This document shows, piece by piece, positions 1-8,877 of a DNA stretch of 61,411 nucleotides. The stretch is from Lachnospiraceae bacterium (GTDB taxonomy: Bacteria > Bacillota > Clostridia > Lachnospirales > Lachnospiraceae). Numbering within the stretch: the stretch's first letter is position 1; every line of letters begins with the position of its first letter. The stretch covers positions 1-61,411 of the forward strand of contig JAEEVO010000001.1 of the NCBI GenBank assembly GCA_016290905.1, given 5' to 3'. The notes under the pieces were generated by a model. The model was not told the origin of the DNA and searched no databases. It worked only from the letters and a program-made list of their open reading frames with translations. The position numbers and the translations under genes were made by a program.

Positions 1-26
1 TAAAGCACCTTGTATTTAAGTAACAG

Positions 27-941
27 TTAAATATCGGTTTTAATGTTTCTTCCGTATATTTCTGAGCTTATATGTTCGGAAAATCTTTTCATGGCCTGTT
101 TTGCCATGGGTATCGGCAGTTGTTGGTATACATGCCAGCCTTTTTCTTCGACATCCAGCCATGCTTTTCCACCGTCATTTTCAATTTTTTCCTTAAGCAG
201 TATACTGTCATCAAGAAGTATCCCGTTTTTTCCGGCCATGATGTATACGGGCGGGAATTCCTTAAAGCTTCCCAAAAGCGGGCTGAAGGCGGGATCGTGG
301 GGGTCACGGTCTCCTATATAGGCCTTTGAAGAATTCATCACAAATTCCTTTGTGAGTATTGGATCGGCTTCTTTCATTGTCTCATAGGACTTCGTGGTTC
401 CCGTCATATCCGTCCACGGACTGAAAAGCAGGACTTCTCTTGGTGTGGGTCTGTTTTCCGAAAGCAGCTTCTGTACCAGACAGAGAACCAGATTCCCTCC
501 GGCGGAATCTCCGGCAAGAAGTAGGTGGTCAGCTTCGTAAAGACTATCTGTAAGGTATTCCCATACGGCAGTTATGTCTTCCAACGCAGCGGGATAAGGA
601 TGTTCGGGTGCCAGTCGGTATGCGAAAGAATACGTGGTAAAGCCGGTGGCAACAGCTGTTTTGACTGTAAGTATCCTAGCATAATCAAGACCGCCGCTTA
701 CATATCCTCCCCCGTGTGCATACAGGACGGCATAGCCCGGGTTATGTGCGAACTCAGGAGTTACTGCTTCGCAGCGCATCCTGCCGACCTTAAATCTTTT
801 AATCGAAAAATCGCCTTTTGGCGTTGCCAGTCGTCCTGCCCATTCTGCCAGTTTTCGATGCTTTTTCAGTTCAGCCTCGGTCATATTTCTGCCGGATATG
901 AAATTCACTGCTTTTAAGGCTTTGATAAGCGGGTTGTTCAT
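27..941 (-). CDS. alpha/beta hydrolase, HSL-family esterase
   Basis: A 304-aa cytoplasmic alpha/beta hydrolase of the hormone-sensitive-lipase type, expected to hydrolyse short-chain carboxyl esters. The oxyanion-hole motif HGGGY lies at residues 76-80 and the nucleophile motif GDSAG at 144-148 (Ser146). The C-terminal part has a likely acid region and a catalytic His in the KGWHVYQ segment. There is no signal peptide. It is transcribed away from the regulator at 1144, with about 200 bp between them. The natural substrate is unknown; acetylated plant polysaccharide or xenobiotic esters are possible in a rumen or gut anaerobe, but that is inference. Confidence 0.9.
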   Translation of the reverse strand: MNNPLIKALKAVNFISGRNMTEAELKKHRKLAEWAGRLATPKGDFSIKRFKVGRMRCEAVTPEFAHNPGYAVLYAHGGGYVSGGLDYARILTVKTAVATGFTTYSFAYRLAPEHPYPAALEDITAVWEYLTDSLYEADHLLLAGDSAGGNLVLCLVQKLLSENRPTPREVLLFSPWTDMTGTTKSYETMKEADPILTKEFVMNSSKAYIGDRDPHDPAFSPLLGSFKEFPPVYIMAGKNGILLDDSILLKEKIENDGGKAWLDVEEKGWHVYQQLPIPMAKQAMKRFSEHISSEIYGRNIKTDI

Positions 942-980
942 AGGTTACCTCTTAGATATTCATTATGCTGAAGTACAAAA

Positions 981-1005
981 GCCTTTTCTGCCGGAAAGAA
1001 AAGGC
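981..1005. other. hairpin in divergent intergenic region
   Basis: Nine-bp arms (981-989 and 997-1005) form a perfect hairpin between the divergently transcribed esterase and the two-component operon. Read on the minus strand it is followed by a short T run and sits about 40 nt before the esterase start, so it could attenuate esterase transcription; it could equally be an inert inverted repeat. Confidence 0.45.
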
Positions 1006-1074
1006 CTTCTTATATATAACTATAACACAAATGAGAGAAAAAGGCTATAAAAAAAGCATGAAGCGAAAAATCTT

Positions 1075-1103
1075 TTGATATGTCATAAAGAAAATGATAT
1101 AAT
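1075..1103 (+). promoter_or_regulatory. sigma-A-type promoter for response regulator operon
   Basis: A -35 box TTGATA (1075-1080) and a -10 box TATAAT (1098-1103) are separated by 17 bp. Transcription would begin near 1110, which fits the ATG at 1144 and excludes longer upstream in-frame starts. Confidence 0.75.
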
Positions 1104-1143
1104 CAAAAACGGAAACAATATGATGAAACAGAGAGGATCCCAA

Positions 1144-1848
1144 ATGCGATACGATTGCCTGATAATAGATGACGAAAAAGAACTTGCAGACAATACCTGT
1201 GAGTATTTTAACATGTTCGGGGTAAATACCGTTGCGGTATATTCCGGAAAAGAAGCAGAAGGATTTTTTGCCGATAACGAAACAAGTATCATTTTGCTGG
1301 ACATAAATCTTTCCGACGGCAGCGGATTTGAGCTTTGCAAGAAGATACGACAGACGCTTGATATCCCGATATTGTTTATTTCCGCAAGGAATACCGATGA
1401 TGATAAGATCATTGCTTTAAATATCGGAGGTGATGATTACATAGAGAAGCCGTACTCGCTGGGCGTTCTTTTTGCCAAGGTTAAGGTAATGCTGAAACGT
1501 TTTGGCGGAAATGAGGCGGAGAGTATAATGAAAGCCGACGGCTATGATGACGGATATTTAAAGATAGACAACATAAATAAAACGGTTTTTGTTAATTCGG
1601 AAGAGAAAAAGATAACCGCCATAGAATGGAAACTTCTCAATTATCTGGCGGAAAACAGTAATCGTCTCGTAACCAAAAACGAGATTTTTGACAATGTCTG
1701 GAATGACAAGTTCACAACAGACGGGACTCTCAATGTTCATATCAGGAAGATAAGGGAAGCCATAGAAAAGGATGCTCAGGATCCTAAGTATATCATTACG
1801 GTCTGGAAAGAAGGATACAAATTTGTTTCTAAAGGAGAGGCGAGATGA
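1144..1848 (+). CDS. OmpR/PhoB-family response regulator
   Basis: A 234-aa DNA-binding response regulator. The receiver domain (about 1-120) has the acidic pocket D9-D10, the phosphoacceptor D53 in the LLDINL strand, and the conserved Lys in IEKPYS. The C-terminal half is a winged helix with the usual WKLLNYLAEN and NVHIRKIREAI segments. The start at 1144 follows a GAGAGG ribosome binding site and lies just downstream of a good promoter; an upstream in-frame ATG at 1075 would overlap the -35 box. The stop overlaps the kinase start (ATGA), so the pair is translationally coupled. It probably controls the ABC transporter genes downstream through the TTTAAG repeats at 3105-3142. Confidence 0.93.
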   Translation: MRYDCLIIDDEKELADNTCEYFNMFGVNTVAVYSGKEAEGFFADNETSIILLDINLSDGSGFELCKKIRQTLDIPILFISARNTDDDKIIALNIGGDDYIEKPYSLGVLFAKVKVMLKRFGGNEAESIMKADGYDDGYLKIDNINKTVFVNSEEKKITAIEWKLLNYLAENSNRLVTKNEIFDNVWNDKFTTDGTLNVHIRKIREAIEKDAQDPKYIITVWKEGYKFVSKGEAR

Positions 1849-3095
1849 AGAGATCAAAATTTATCTCTGTTCTGATCCTTACCTTTATAGCTGAAATACT
1901 GATATGCGTTTTTCTTGTCTCAAAAATTTCCGATATAAAAACCGATCCCGTAAAAGTAAATGACTGTATGTATTCCATAAAGAACAATTTCGGGAATCCG
2001 GAGAGATACAACAGAGAACTTGATTATGTCATAATCGATAATGACGGAAAGCCTGTTTTTAAAACTAAAGAAAATTTAAGCGAAACGATAAACGAAGCCA
2101 TTAAAACAAGGGGACTTATCCTTGATATTGAAATAGACGGGAAATTTACAGGGAAGGTCATCTTCGATTACAATCTGAACGGACAGCTTGAAAATGTTAA
2201 GAGCAGGATTATCATCATTTTTATCGTTATCGGAGGACTGCAGATCATACTGGCAATCTGCTGGTATATTGTATTAAAAAAGAAAATAATAACTCCTTTT
2301 CATAAGATAAACTCATTTGCCGCCAGAGTTGCCGAGGGAAACCTCGATATACCGCTTACCATGGATAAAGAACATGTATTCGGAGAGTTTACCGAGGCAT
2401 TTGACCTTATGCGGAGCGAACTTAAAAAAGCCAGGGCTGCGGAAAAAAAGGCGAATGATGACAAAAATGAGATGGTTGCCAAATTGTCCCATGATATAAA
2501 AACCCCCGTGGCATCAATAAAGTCGACTTCCGAAATAGGATTTGAGGTAACTCAGGAAGAACGTACCAAAAGGATGTTTAATGTCATAAATGTTAAGACC
2601 GATCAGATTAAAGCGCTTGTGGATAATCTTTTTAATTCAAGTGTCCGGGATGTTACGGAAATAGCGGTTAACCCGGGTAACTATGACTCAAAAGACATCA
2701 AAAAGCTGATCAAAAATGCCGATTATCTGAATAAGGCGGGGGATTTTTCCGTTCCTGACTGCAGTGTGTTTATAGACAAGTTAAGACTTCAGCAGATATT
2801 TGACAATATCTTCACTAATTCATATAAGTATGCGGATACGGAAATATCCGTACATACAGGTTTTGTCGACGAATACCTGGTAATAAGCATAGCGGATAAA
2901 GGACCCGGTGTCAAAGATGAAGAGTTATTGATGCTTAAACAGAAGTATAAACGAGGAAGCAATGCCACAGATAAGGACGGAGCCGGACTGGGGCTTTATC
3001 TTGTGGATTATTTCTGTAGGAAGATGGACGGAGAATTTAAGCTTAAAAATCTTGACCAGGGTTTTGAAGCATCTGTATATTTACGGACAGTCTGA
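1845..3095 (+). CDS. membrane sensor histidine kinase
   Basis: A 416-aa kinase with TM1 at about 8-28, an extracytoplasmic loop of roughly 100 residues, TM2 near 125-147, a HAMP linker, a HisKA domain with the H-box LSHDIKTP (His216) and a HATPase domain with N-box, GPG and GAGLGLYL motifs. It should phosphorylate the regulator encoded immediately upstream. The sizeable outer domain argues against a pure intramembrane-sensing BceS kinase; it may bind a ligand directly. The genetic setting (regulator-kinase-ABC-FtsX permease) is that of peptide-antibiotic detoxification or envelope-stress modules, so the stimulus is probably a peptide or cell-wall-active compound. Confidence 0.92.
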   Translation: MKRSKFISVLILTFIAEILICVFLVSKISDIKTDPVKVNDCMYSIKNNFGNPERYNRELDYVIIDNDGKPVFKTKENLSETINEAIKTRGLILDIEIDGKFTGKVIFDYNLNGQLENVKSRIIIIFIVIGGLQIILAICWYIVLKKKIITPFHKINSFAARVAEGNLDIPLTMDKEHVFGEFTEAFDLMRSELKKARAAEKKANDDKNEMVAKLSHDIKTPVASIKSTSEIGFEVTQEERTKRMFNVINVKTDQIKALVDNLFNSSVRDVTEIAVNPGNYDSKDIKKLIKNADYLNKAGDFSVPDCSVFIDKLRLQQIFDNIFTNSYKYADTEISVHTGFVDEYLVISIADKGPGVKDEELLMLKQKYKRGSNATDKDGAGLGLYLVDYFCRKMDGEFKLKNLDQGFEASVYLRTV

Positions 3096-3104
3096 AAAAA
3101 CGGA

Positions 3105-3142
3105 TTTAAGACTTATTTAAGGATTCCTTAAAGGCATTTAAG
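3105..3142 (+). promoter_or_regulatory. phased TTTAAG direct repeats, likely regulator binding site
   Basis: TTTAAG occurs at 3105-3110, 3116-3121 and 3137-3142, with a related CTTAAAG element near 3127. Spacing is about 11 bp, one helical turn, as in OmpR/PhoB-type operators. A TATTCT -10-like hexamer lies at 3154-3159 and the ABC gene starts at 3185, so the last repeat would overlap the -35 region, the arrangement of an activated promoter. Confidence 0.6.
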
Positions 3143-3184
3143 AATTAAAATGGTATTCTTAATGCTGTAAGGAGGACGAAAGAT

Positions 3185-3940
3185 ATGAAAAATATTATTG
3201 AGACAAAAAAACTTTGCAAATCATTTTCAAATGGTGGAGTGCAGCAGCACGTCCTGAAAAATATAGATCTTGAGATCTATGAAGGAGATTTCACGATCAT
3301 CATGGGTGCATCGGGTGCAGGTAAATCCACTCTTCTATATTCCCTTTCAGGTATGGATAAGCCTACTCTCGGTTCGGTTTCTTTTAACGGGACCGAAATT
3401 ACAAAAATGAATACCGACGAGCTGGCGATATTCAGGCGCGGAAACTGCGGATTTGTTTTCCAGCAGATATATCTTGTTGAATCGATGAGTATTTTTGACA
3501 ATCTGTTGGCAGCGGGACTCCTTGTTAATAAAGATAAAAAGGCTTTGGCGGAAAAGGCAGGGAAGCTCCTTTGTGCAGTTAATATCCCCGAAAACTTATG
3601 GGATAAATTCCCGACACAGATTTCAGGCGGTGAGGCCCAGCGTGTAGGTATTGCAAGAGCTCTTATCAACGATCCTTCGCTTGTATTTGCGGATGAGCCT
3701 ACGGGAGCGCTGAATTCTCATACCGGTAAGGCGGTTCTTGATGTACTGACCGATTTTAACAACCGCGGACAGTCGATCGTCATGGTAACGCATGATATAG
3801 TAAGTGCAAGAAGAGGCAATCGCGTCCTTTATGTTAAGGACGGAGAAATTGCAGGTGAGTGTATCTTAGGAAAATATGTTTCCGGTGACAAGGACCGTCA
3901 TCGTAAACTGTCTGATTTTCTGGTATCGATGGGGTGGTAA
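3185..3940 (+). CDS. ABC transporter ATP-binding protein (MacB/BceA-like)
   Basis: A 251-aa ATPase with Walker A GASGAGKST, signature ISGGEAQR, Walker B LVFADEPTGAL and an H-loop in VTHD. It is of the LolD/MacB/BceA class that partners FtsX-type permeases. It follows a good Shine-Dalgarno (AGGAGG) and ends 2 bp before the permease ATG. With the permease it likely forms an efflux, target-protection or sensing complex for antimicrobial peptides or cell-envelope substrates; the substrate cannot be read from sequence. Confidence 0.93.
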   Translation: MKNIIETKKLCKSFSNGGVQQHVLKNIDLEIYEGDFTIIMGASGAGKSTLLYSLSGMDKPTLGSVSFNGTEITKMNTDELAIFRRGNCGFVFQQIYLVESMSIFDNLLAAGLLVNKDKKALAEKAGKLLCAVNIPENLWDKFPTQISGGEAQRVGIARALINDPSLVFADEPTGALNSHTGKAVLDVLTDFNNRGQSIVMVTHDIVSARRGNRVLYVKDGEIAGECILGKYVSGDKDRHRKLSDFLVSMGW

Positions 3941-3942
3941 TC

Positions 3943-6318
3943 ATGGAGAAGACATTATTACTTACAAAATCGAACCTGAGAAAAAACAGGGGAACTTCTA
4001 TAGGACTTTTCTTTCTTATGATGATATCAAGCTGTCTGATCGGTGTATCGCTCCTGATCTTCCTTGATTGCTATCCTATCGCTAAAAAGGAAGCGGAACG
4101 TCTTAATGCAGGAGACGGATATTTCATGATCGGGAAAGACATAGATGGATTCAGTAATGATAAGATCATGGAAATGATAGGTAATGATACCGACCGGATT
4201 TATACTTATCATACTCTTTTGTACGAAAATGCTTCCCTGCCGTTCGGTAACGGTGATGTTGCGTTGTATCTGACCATTGATAACCGCAGTGCATTTACCA
4301 AACCGATGAATGTTTTTGAGGTGATAGACGAGGATGCTTCGATTCAGGAGAACTATGTATATCTGCCATATCAGTTCTGTACCGGAGGCGGATTTAACAT
4401 AGGCGATACTTATGGATTTGAAATCCTTGGAGAAAAATACAGTTTTAAGATAAAAGGATTCACAAACGTGGCATACGGCGGCTGCAACAACATGAGTTGG
4501 TTTTCATTGGTTGTTGACGACAAGAGCTACGAAAATATATGGAACAGAGATCATGATGCAGCCGAAGGCATTATAATAGTTTTTGATCTGAAGGAAAATG
4601 TAAAATCCGGAAGCTTCCTGATCAAGACCCGTAATGAGATGCTTAAAGTGAACAGCAACTCTTCCATAAACGGGTTTGGACTGGATCATGTGATAAGCAC
4701 AAGAACATTTATGGCACTTATCCTTGCGATATCCATCCTGGTCCTGACTGCCCTTATAGTAGCGGCGGCAGCTATGATGCTTGCAAACTGCATATCAAAC
4801 TATATCAAGGAAAACATGAAGACACTCGGTGCCCTTAAAGCCATCGGGTATACGGGAAAGAACATTAAGGCTTCCTTATTCTTATGGTTCTTCGTTTTAT
4901 CGGGAATTGCCAGCGTACTCGGCATCGTTTTATCTTACGGCCTTATGCCTGTATTTTCAAAAATAATTGTCGGTCAGATGGGTATTCCCTATTCACTTAA
5001 GCTGAATATCCCCGCGATATTGATCCCGATAGCTTTTGTTGTTCTGTTTACAATATTTATGACAGCATTAAGCTCCAAGAAGATATCTTCCATTCAGCCG
5101 ATAGTTGCTTTGCGTGAAGGTGTGGAAGCACATAATTTCAGGAAAAACCATATAAGGCTTGACAAGACCGGATTGAGCCTTAATGTAAGCCTTGCGATGA
5201 AGACATTTTTCGGAAATATGAAACAGAATGTGATAACCTTTATTGTAACGGGATTTATGGTCTTCATTTGTATAATAGCCCTTCTGATGTATGAGAATTT
5301 CAGCAAACATCTGAAGATGGAACTCTTTTCAACCGAGGTTTTTGCAGGAAATATAACGGTTGACGTCGATTCAAAAGATGATATGAAGGAGTATCTTGAG
5401 AAAAGAGAAGATGTAAAGGATGCCAGACAGATCCTGAATCAGTTTATTTATTACAATGATGAGGAAACATTTGATACATATATCTTTGAAGATATAACAA
5501 AAATGAGGAACAAGGATGTCTGCTACAATGGCAGGCTTCCCGAAAATGACAATGAGGTAGTTGTAAGCGGAAAATTTGCCGGAGATTACGGTTTTGAGAT
5601 AGGAGATGAGATTGCTCTTAATTTTGGTGACAGCGCTTATACATATCTGATCACCGGTTTTATCCAGACAACAAACAATAATGGCCGTGAGGCGATACTG
5701 ACGACTGCCGCAGCAGCTCATATTATGGAAATCGACCGTATGCCCGGCTGGTTCTGGTTCGATCTTATTGAGGAATCCGAGGATATTTCTGAGAACAAGG
5801 CTGAAACGGAAAAGATCATTGAAGAATGTAAAGAACGGTTTGGAGATAAAATACTGGGCTCACTGAACTTCTTTGAGATCACAGAGGGCAGCAGTACCAC
5901 CTTTAAGAGTATCGGTTCCTTAATGCTTGTTATGATGGGTATTATTTCGGCGATAGTCATAGCATTGATCCTTTTCCTTCTGATCAAATCACTTGTATAT
6001 CATAAGAGAAAGGATTACGGAATATATAAAGCATTGGGCTATACTTCCGGAAATCTCATGTTACAGACGGCGCTCAGTTTTATGCCTGCGATATTCGTAT
6101 CAACTGTTGTTTTCTCTGTTGCATCTTATTTCGGAGCTAATCCCTATATATCGATTTTCATGAGCAGCTTCGGTATCATGAAGTGCAACTTCGTTATCCC
6201 TATTGCGGGAGTGGTGATAATCTTTATATGCTTTACGGTGGTATCCTTCCTGATAGCTCTGTTTGAGACAAGAAGGATCAGAAAAATAGAAGCTTATAAC
6301 ATGCTTGTTGCAGAATAG
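3943..6318 (+). CDS. FtsX-family ABC transporter permease
   Basis: A 791-aa permease with an N-terminal TM segment, a large extracytoplasmic domain, a central three-TM FtsX block (about 255-390), another TM near 430, a second extracytoplasmic domain and a C-terminal three-TM FtsX block (about 665-790). The conserved cytoplasmic elbows LGALKAIGYT and YGIYKALGYT occur in the two blocks. The symmetric layout matches VexAB/YtrF-like or Bce-like exporters more than LolCE. The ATG at 3943 is chosen over the GTG at 3934 because the GGGGTGG sequence just before it makes a usable ribosome binding site. A terminator follows at 6342. Confidence 0.92.
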   Translation: MEKTLLLTKSNLRKNRGTSIGLFFLMMISSCLIGVSLLIFLDCYPIAKKEAERLNAGDGYFMIGKDIDGFSNDKIMEMIGNDTDRIYTYHTLLYENASLPFGNGDVALYLTIDNRSAFTKPMNVFEVIDEDASIQENYVYLPYQFCTGGGFNIGDTYGFEILGEKYSFKIKGFTNVAYGGCNNMSWFSLVVDDKSYENIWNRDHDAAEGIIIVFDLKENVKSGSFLIKTRNEMLKVNSNSSINGFGLDHVISTRTFMALILAISILVLTALIVAAAAMMLANCISNYIKENMKTLGALKAIGYTGKNIKASLFLWFFVLSGIASVLGIVLSYGLMPVFSKIIVGQMGIPYSLKLNIPAILIPIAFVVLFTIFMTALSSKKISSIQPIVALREGVEAHNFRKNHIRLDKTGLSLNVSLAMKTFFGNMKQNVITFIVTGFMVFICIIALLMYENFSKHLKMELFSTEVFAGNITVDVDSKDDMKEYLEKREDVKDARQILNQFIYYNDEETFDTYIFEDITKMRNKDVCYNGRLPENDNEVVVSGKFAGDYGFEIGDEIALNFGDSAYTYLITGFIQTTNNNGREAILTTAAAAHIMEIDRMPGWFWFDLIEESEDISENKAETEKIIEECKERFGDKILGSLNFFEITEGSSTTFKSIGSLMLVMMGIISAIVIALILFLLIKSLVYHKRKDYGIYKALGYTSGNLMLQTALSFMPAIFVSTVVFSVASYFGANPYISIFMSSFGIMKCNFVIPIAGVVIIFICFTVVSFLIALFETRRIRKIEAYNMLVAE

Positions 6319-6341
6319 GATAGACAGGTGCAAGATTTTGT

Positions 6342-6369
6342 AAGGCGAGGGTTATTTCCCTCGCCTTTT
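6342..6369 (+). terminator. rho-independent terminator after ABC operon
   Basis: A perfect 10-bp GC-rich stem (6342-6351 with 6358-6367), a 6-nt loop and a trailing T run, 24 bp after the permease stop. It ends the two-component/ABC unit. Confidence 0.9.
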
Positions 6370-6413
6370 ACTGTCCCTTTGGTACATAATTTGAGAGAGA
6401 GTACAAATATTTC

Positions 6414-6441
6414 TTGAATAAAAAATTTTTTAAGCTATAAT
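6414..6441 (+). promoter_or_regulatory. promoter for Sel1-repeat gene
   Basis: TTGAAT (6414-6419), a 16-bp spacer and TATAAT (6436-6441), with a second TATAAT directly following at 6442-6447. It lies 67 bp upstream of the Sel1 gene start. Confidence 0.65.
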
Positions 6442-6507
6442 TATAATCGGACGAGAGGGCAAAAAAGTCCCGAAACAGAAGAGTATCATTAAAGAAGAGG
6501 TGTCAAA

Positions 6508-8829
6508 ATGGAAGAACAACAAAATGTTAACTCTGTGAACATGGAAACTCCTGCAAAGAAGGGCAGTAAGAAAACGGCTGTTATTGCAGCAGTTATATCA
6601 GGAGTAATAGTTATAGCAGCGGTTATAGTATGCCTGATCGTTGTTTTGGGTAACAGCGGTCCGAAGCTTATGGAAAAGGGAAAGGAAGCTTTTGAGAAGA
6701 AGACTTCCGAAGATGATGATCTTGCCATAGATTACTTTGAAAGAGCTGCCGAAAAAGGAGAAAAAAAGGCAAATTACTATCTCGGCCAGCTGTATGAGAG
6801 AAAAGAAAAGCCCGAAAAAGCAGCAAAATACTATGAAAAAGCTGCCGAAGAAGGGGATTTTGAGGCAGCTTACAAGATAGGCATGATGTATTTTAACGGT
6901 AACGGCGTCGAATACTCAAGCTCAAAGGCGTTAAAGTATCTGAAAGACGCGGATTCCGATGATGTGGAATATTATCTGGCTCTGGCTGAGATATATTATT
7001 ATAGTGATGAAGCCGGCGTGGATATGGAAAAGGCAAGAAGCTATTATGAAAAAGCAGCGGCAAAGGATATCGATAAATGTCCCGGCGATATGTTTTACAA
7101 TCTTGCCAATATGTATTACTACGGGATCGGCGGCATAAAGGATACAGGAAAGGCCGTGGAGTATTTTGAAAAGGCCTCACAGAGCGGTTATCCCGAGGCA
7201 TCCTACATGCTTGGAACGTTTTTCGAAAACGGACAGGATGTTTATGTCAGAGATATTGACAGTGCGGTAATGTATTATGAAAATGCTGCGGATAGCGGAA
7301 ACAGTGACGCAATACACAGACTTGCGGAGCTTTATTACACAGGCACCGAGGGTCTGGAACCTGACCGTGATAAGGCCGGAAAATATTTAACAATTGCAGT
7401 TGACGATGGTTGTTACAATCTTGCGGGATATCTTGGAGAGATATATTATGAAGGCAGTTACGAATTCCCAAAGGATGATGATAAGGCAAAAGAATGTTTT
7501 GAAGCGGCTGTTGAGAACGGTTACGGATCCGGTATGATATACGGAAGACTCGGAGAGCTTTACTTCAGGGAAGGCAGCTTTGAACAGGCCAGAGAATACC
7601 TTGAATTGGCTGTTGAAAGCAATGAAACGGAAAATATGCTTAAGGCAGAGTCGTATATAGTACTCGGAAACATATATCGGGAAGGAAAAGGAACAGAGAA
7701 GAATTACGAAACAGCCATGGATATGTATGTTCAGGCAGACGGATTGGGGAATAAGAATGCCAAGGGCTACATCGGTGAAATGTATTATGCCGGCCAGGGT
7801 GTAAAGAAGGATTATAAGACAGCGGCAAAGTATTATGAACAGGCAGAAGCAAACGGAACCGATCTGGATACGGTTTACTGGCATCACGGATATCTGTATC
7901 ATATGGGATACGGATGTGACATAGATTATGGAAAGGCATTAAGTCTTTATAATATAGCTGCCGATTACGGAAATCCTTCCGCTATATATAACATAGGATA
8001 TATGTACTATAACGGTACGGGCGTTGAACAGGATTACGATATCGCCAAGCAGTATTTTGAAATAGCTGCGGACGCAGGAAACGAGTACGCATATAACATG
8101 CTCGGAAATATGTATTATAACGGAAAAGGCGTTAAACAAAACTATACTGTTGCAAAACAGTATTATGAGAAAGCTGCCGAAAAGGAATACGGGCATTCCT
8201 TGAATACTCTCGGTGTGATGTATTTAAGAGGATACGGCATAGAAAAAGATGAGAAAAAGGCGGTTGAGTACTTTGAAAGAGCGGTAAAGAAGGATAATGC
8301 AAACGCCAAGAGCAATCTGGGAAAAATGCTTTATGACGGAACCGCAGTGGCTAAGGATAATGACAGAGCCAGGAAACTGATGGAAGAGGCTATAGCAGGA
8401 GGCGTGGAGAACAACGATCTGTATTGGAGACTTGGCGCCATGTATGTCTGGGGCATGGGCGGTGACAAGAAAACCGATGAAGGAAAGAATTATCTGCTGA
8501 AGGCAGAAAAAGCAGGCGTGAAGGAACATGATCTCTGGGCGGCTCTTGGTTATGTGTATTATTACGAAAGGAATTTCAGTAATGCTGTAGCATATTATAA
8601 AAAAGCCGTTGATGTATCAAATGATGAAGATTTACCTGTCGGACTGGCAAATACAGGTTTTAGCCTTATCGGTCTTGGAAGCAGTTATTATCAGGAAGCG
8701 GCCGCTTATTTCATAACAGCTCTCGAAAACGGACACAAGGATGAGAACGGAGAAATAAGAAGGATTCTTAAAGAGCTTGTTCAGAAGGGCCATATCTCTT
8801 CGTCTGCGGTTTCAAAGTGGATAAATTAA
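6508..8829 (+). CDS. membrane-anchored Sel1/TPR-like repeat protein
   Basis: A 773-aa protein with a short cytoplasmic Lys-rich N-terminus (about 1-24), one TM segment (about 25-49) and then essentially only Sel1-like helical repeats, each about 36 residues, with the pattern AxxYYExAAxxG...AxxxLGxMYYxGxGVxxD. I count at least fifteen copies to the C-terminus. Such alpha/alpha superhelices are protein-interaction scaffolds; the topology suggests the repeats face outside unless the protein inserts the other way. It has its own promoter and is followed 48 bp later by a sensor gene cluster, so it may supply an assembly or ligand-presentation platform for that signalling system (inference). No enzymatic domain is seen. 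Confidence 0.88.
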   Translation: MEEQQNVNSVNMETPAKKGSKKTAVIAAVISGVIVIAAVIVCLIVVLGNSGPKLMEKGKEAFEKKTSEDDDLAIDYFERAAEKGEKKANYYLGQLYERKEKPEKAAKYYEKAAEEGDFEAAYKIGMMYFNGNGVEYSSSKALKYLKDADSDDVEYYLALAEIYYYSDEAGVDMEKARSYYEKAAAKDIDKCPGDMFYNLANMYYYGIGGIKDTGKAVEYFEKASQSGYPEASYMLGTFFENGQDVYVRDIDSAVMYYENAADSGNSDAIHRLAELYYTGTEGLEPDRDKAGKYLTIAVDDGCYNLAGYLGEIYYEGSYEFPKDDDKAKECFEAAVENGYGSGMIYGRLGELYFREGSFEQAREYLELAVESNETENMLKAESYIVLGNIYREGKGTEKNYETAMDMYVQADGLGNKNAKGYIGEMYYAGQGVKKDYKTAAKYYEQAEANGTDLDTVYWHHGYLYHMGYGCDIDYGKALSLYNIAADYGNPSAIYNIGYMYYNGTGVEQDYDIAKQYFEIAADAGNEYAYNMLGNMYYNGKGVKQNYTVAKQYYEKAAEKEYGHSLNTLGVMYLRGYGIEKDEKKAVEYFERAVKKDNANAKSNLGKMLYDGTAVAKDNDRARKLMEEAIAGGVENNDLYWRLGAMYVWGMGGDKKTDEGKNYLLKAEKAGVKEHDLWAALGYVYYYERNFSNAVAYYKKAVDVSNDEDLPVGLANTGFSLIGLGSSYYQEAAAYFITALENGHKDENGEIRRILKELVQKGHISSSAVSKWIN

Positions 8830-8877
8830 CGAAAAACATATAGAAAGGGTTTAAAGGATAATGAAAGGAGCAGGAAA

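Noticed and set aside
6700-8800. tandem DNA repeats
   Set aside because: The periodicity is that of coding Sel1 repeats (about 108 bp) with diverged codons, not a non-coding repeat array.
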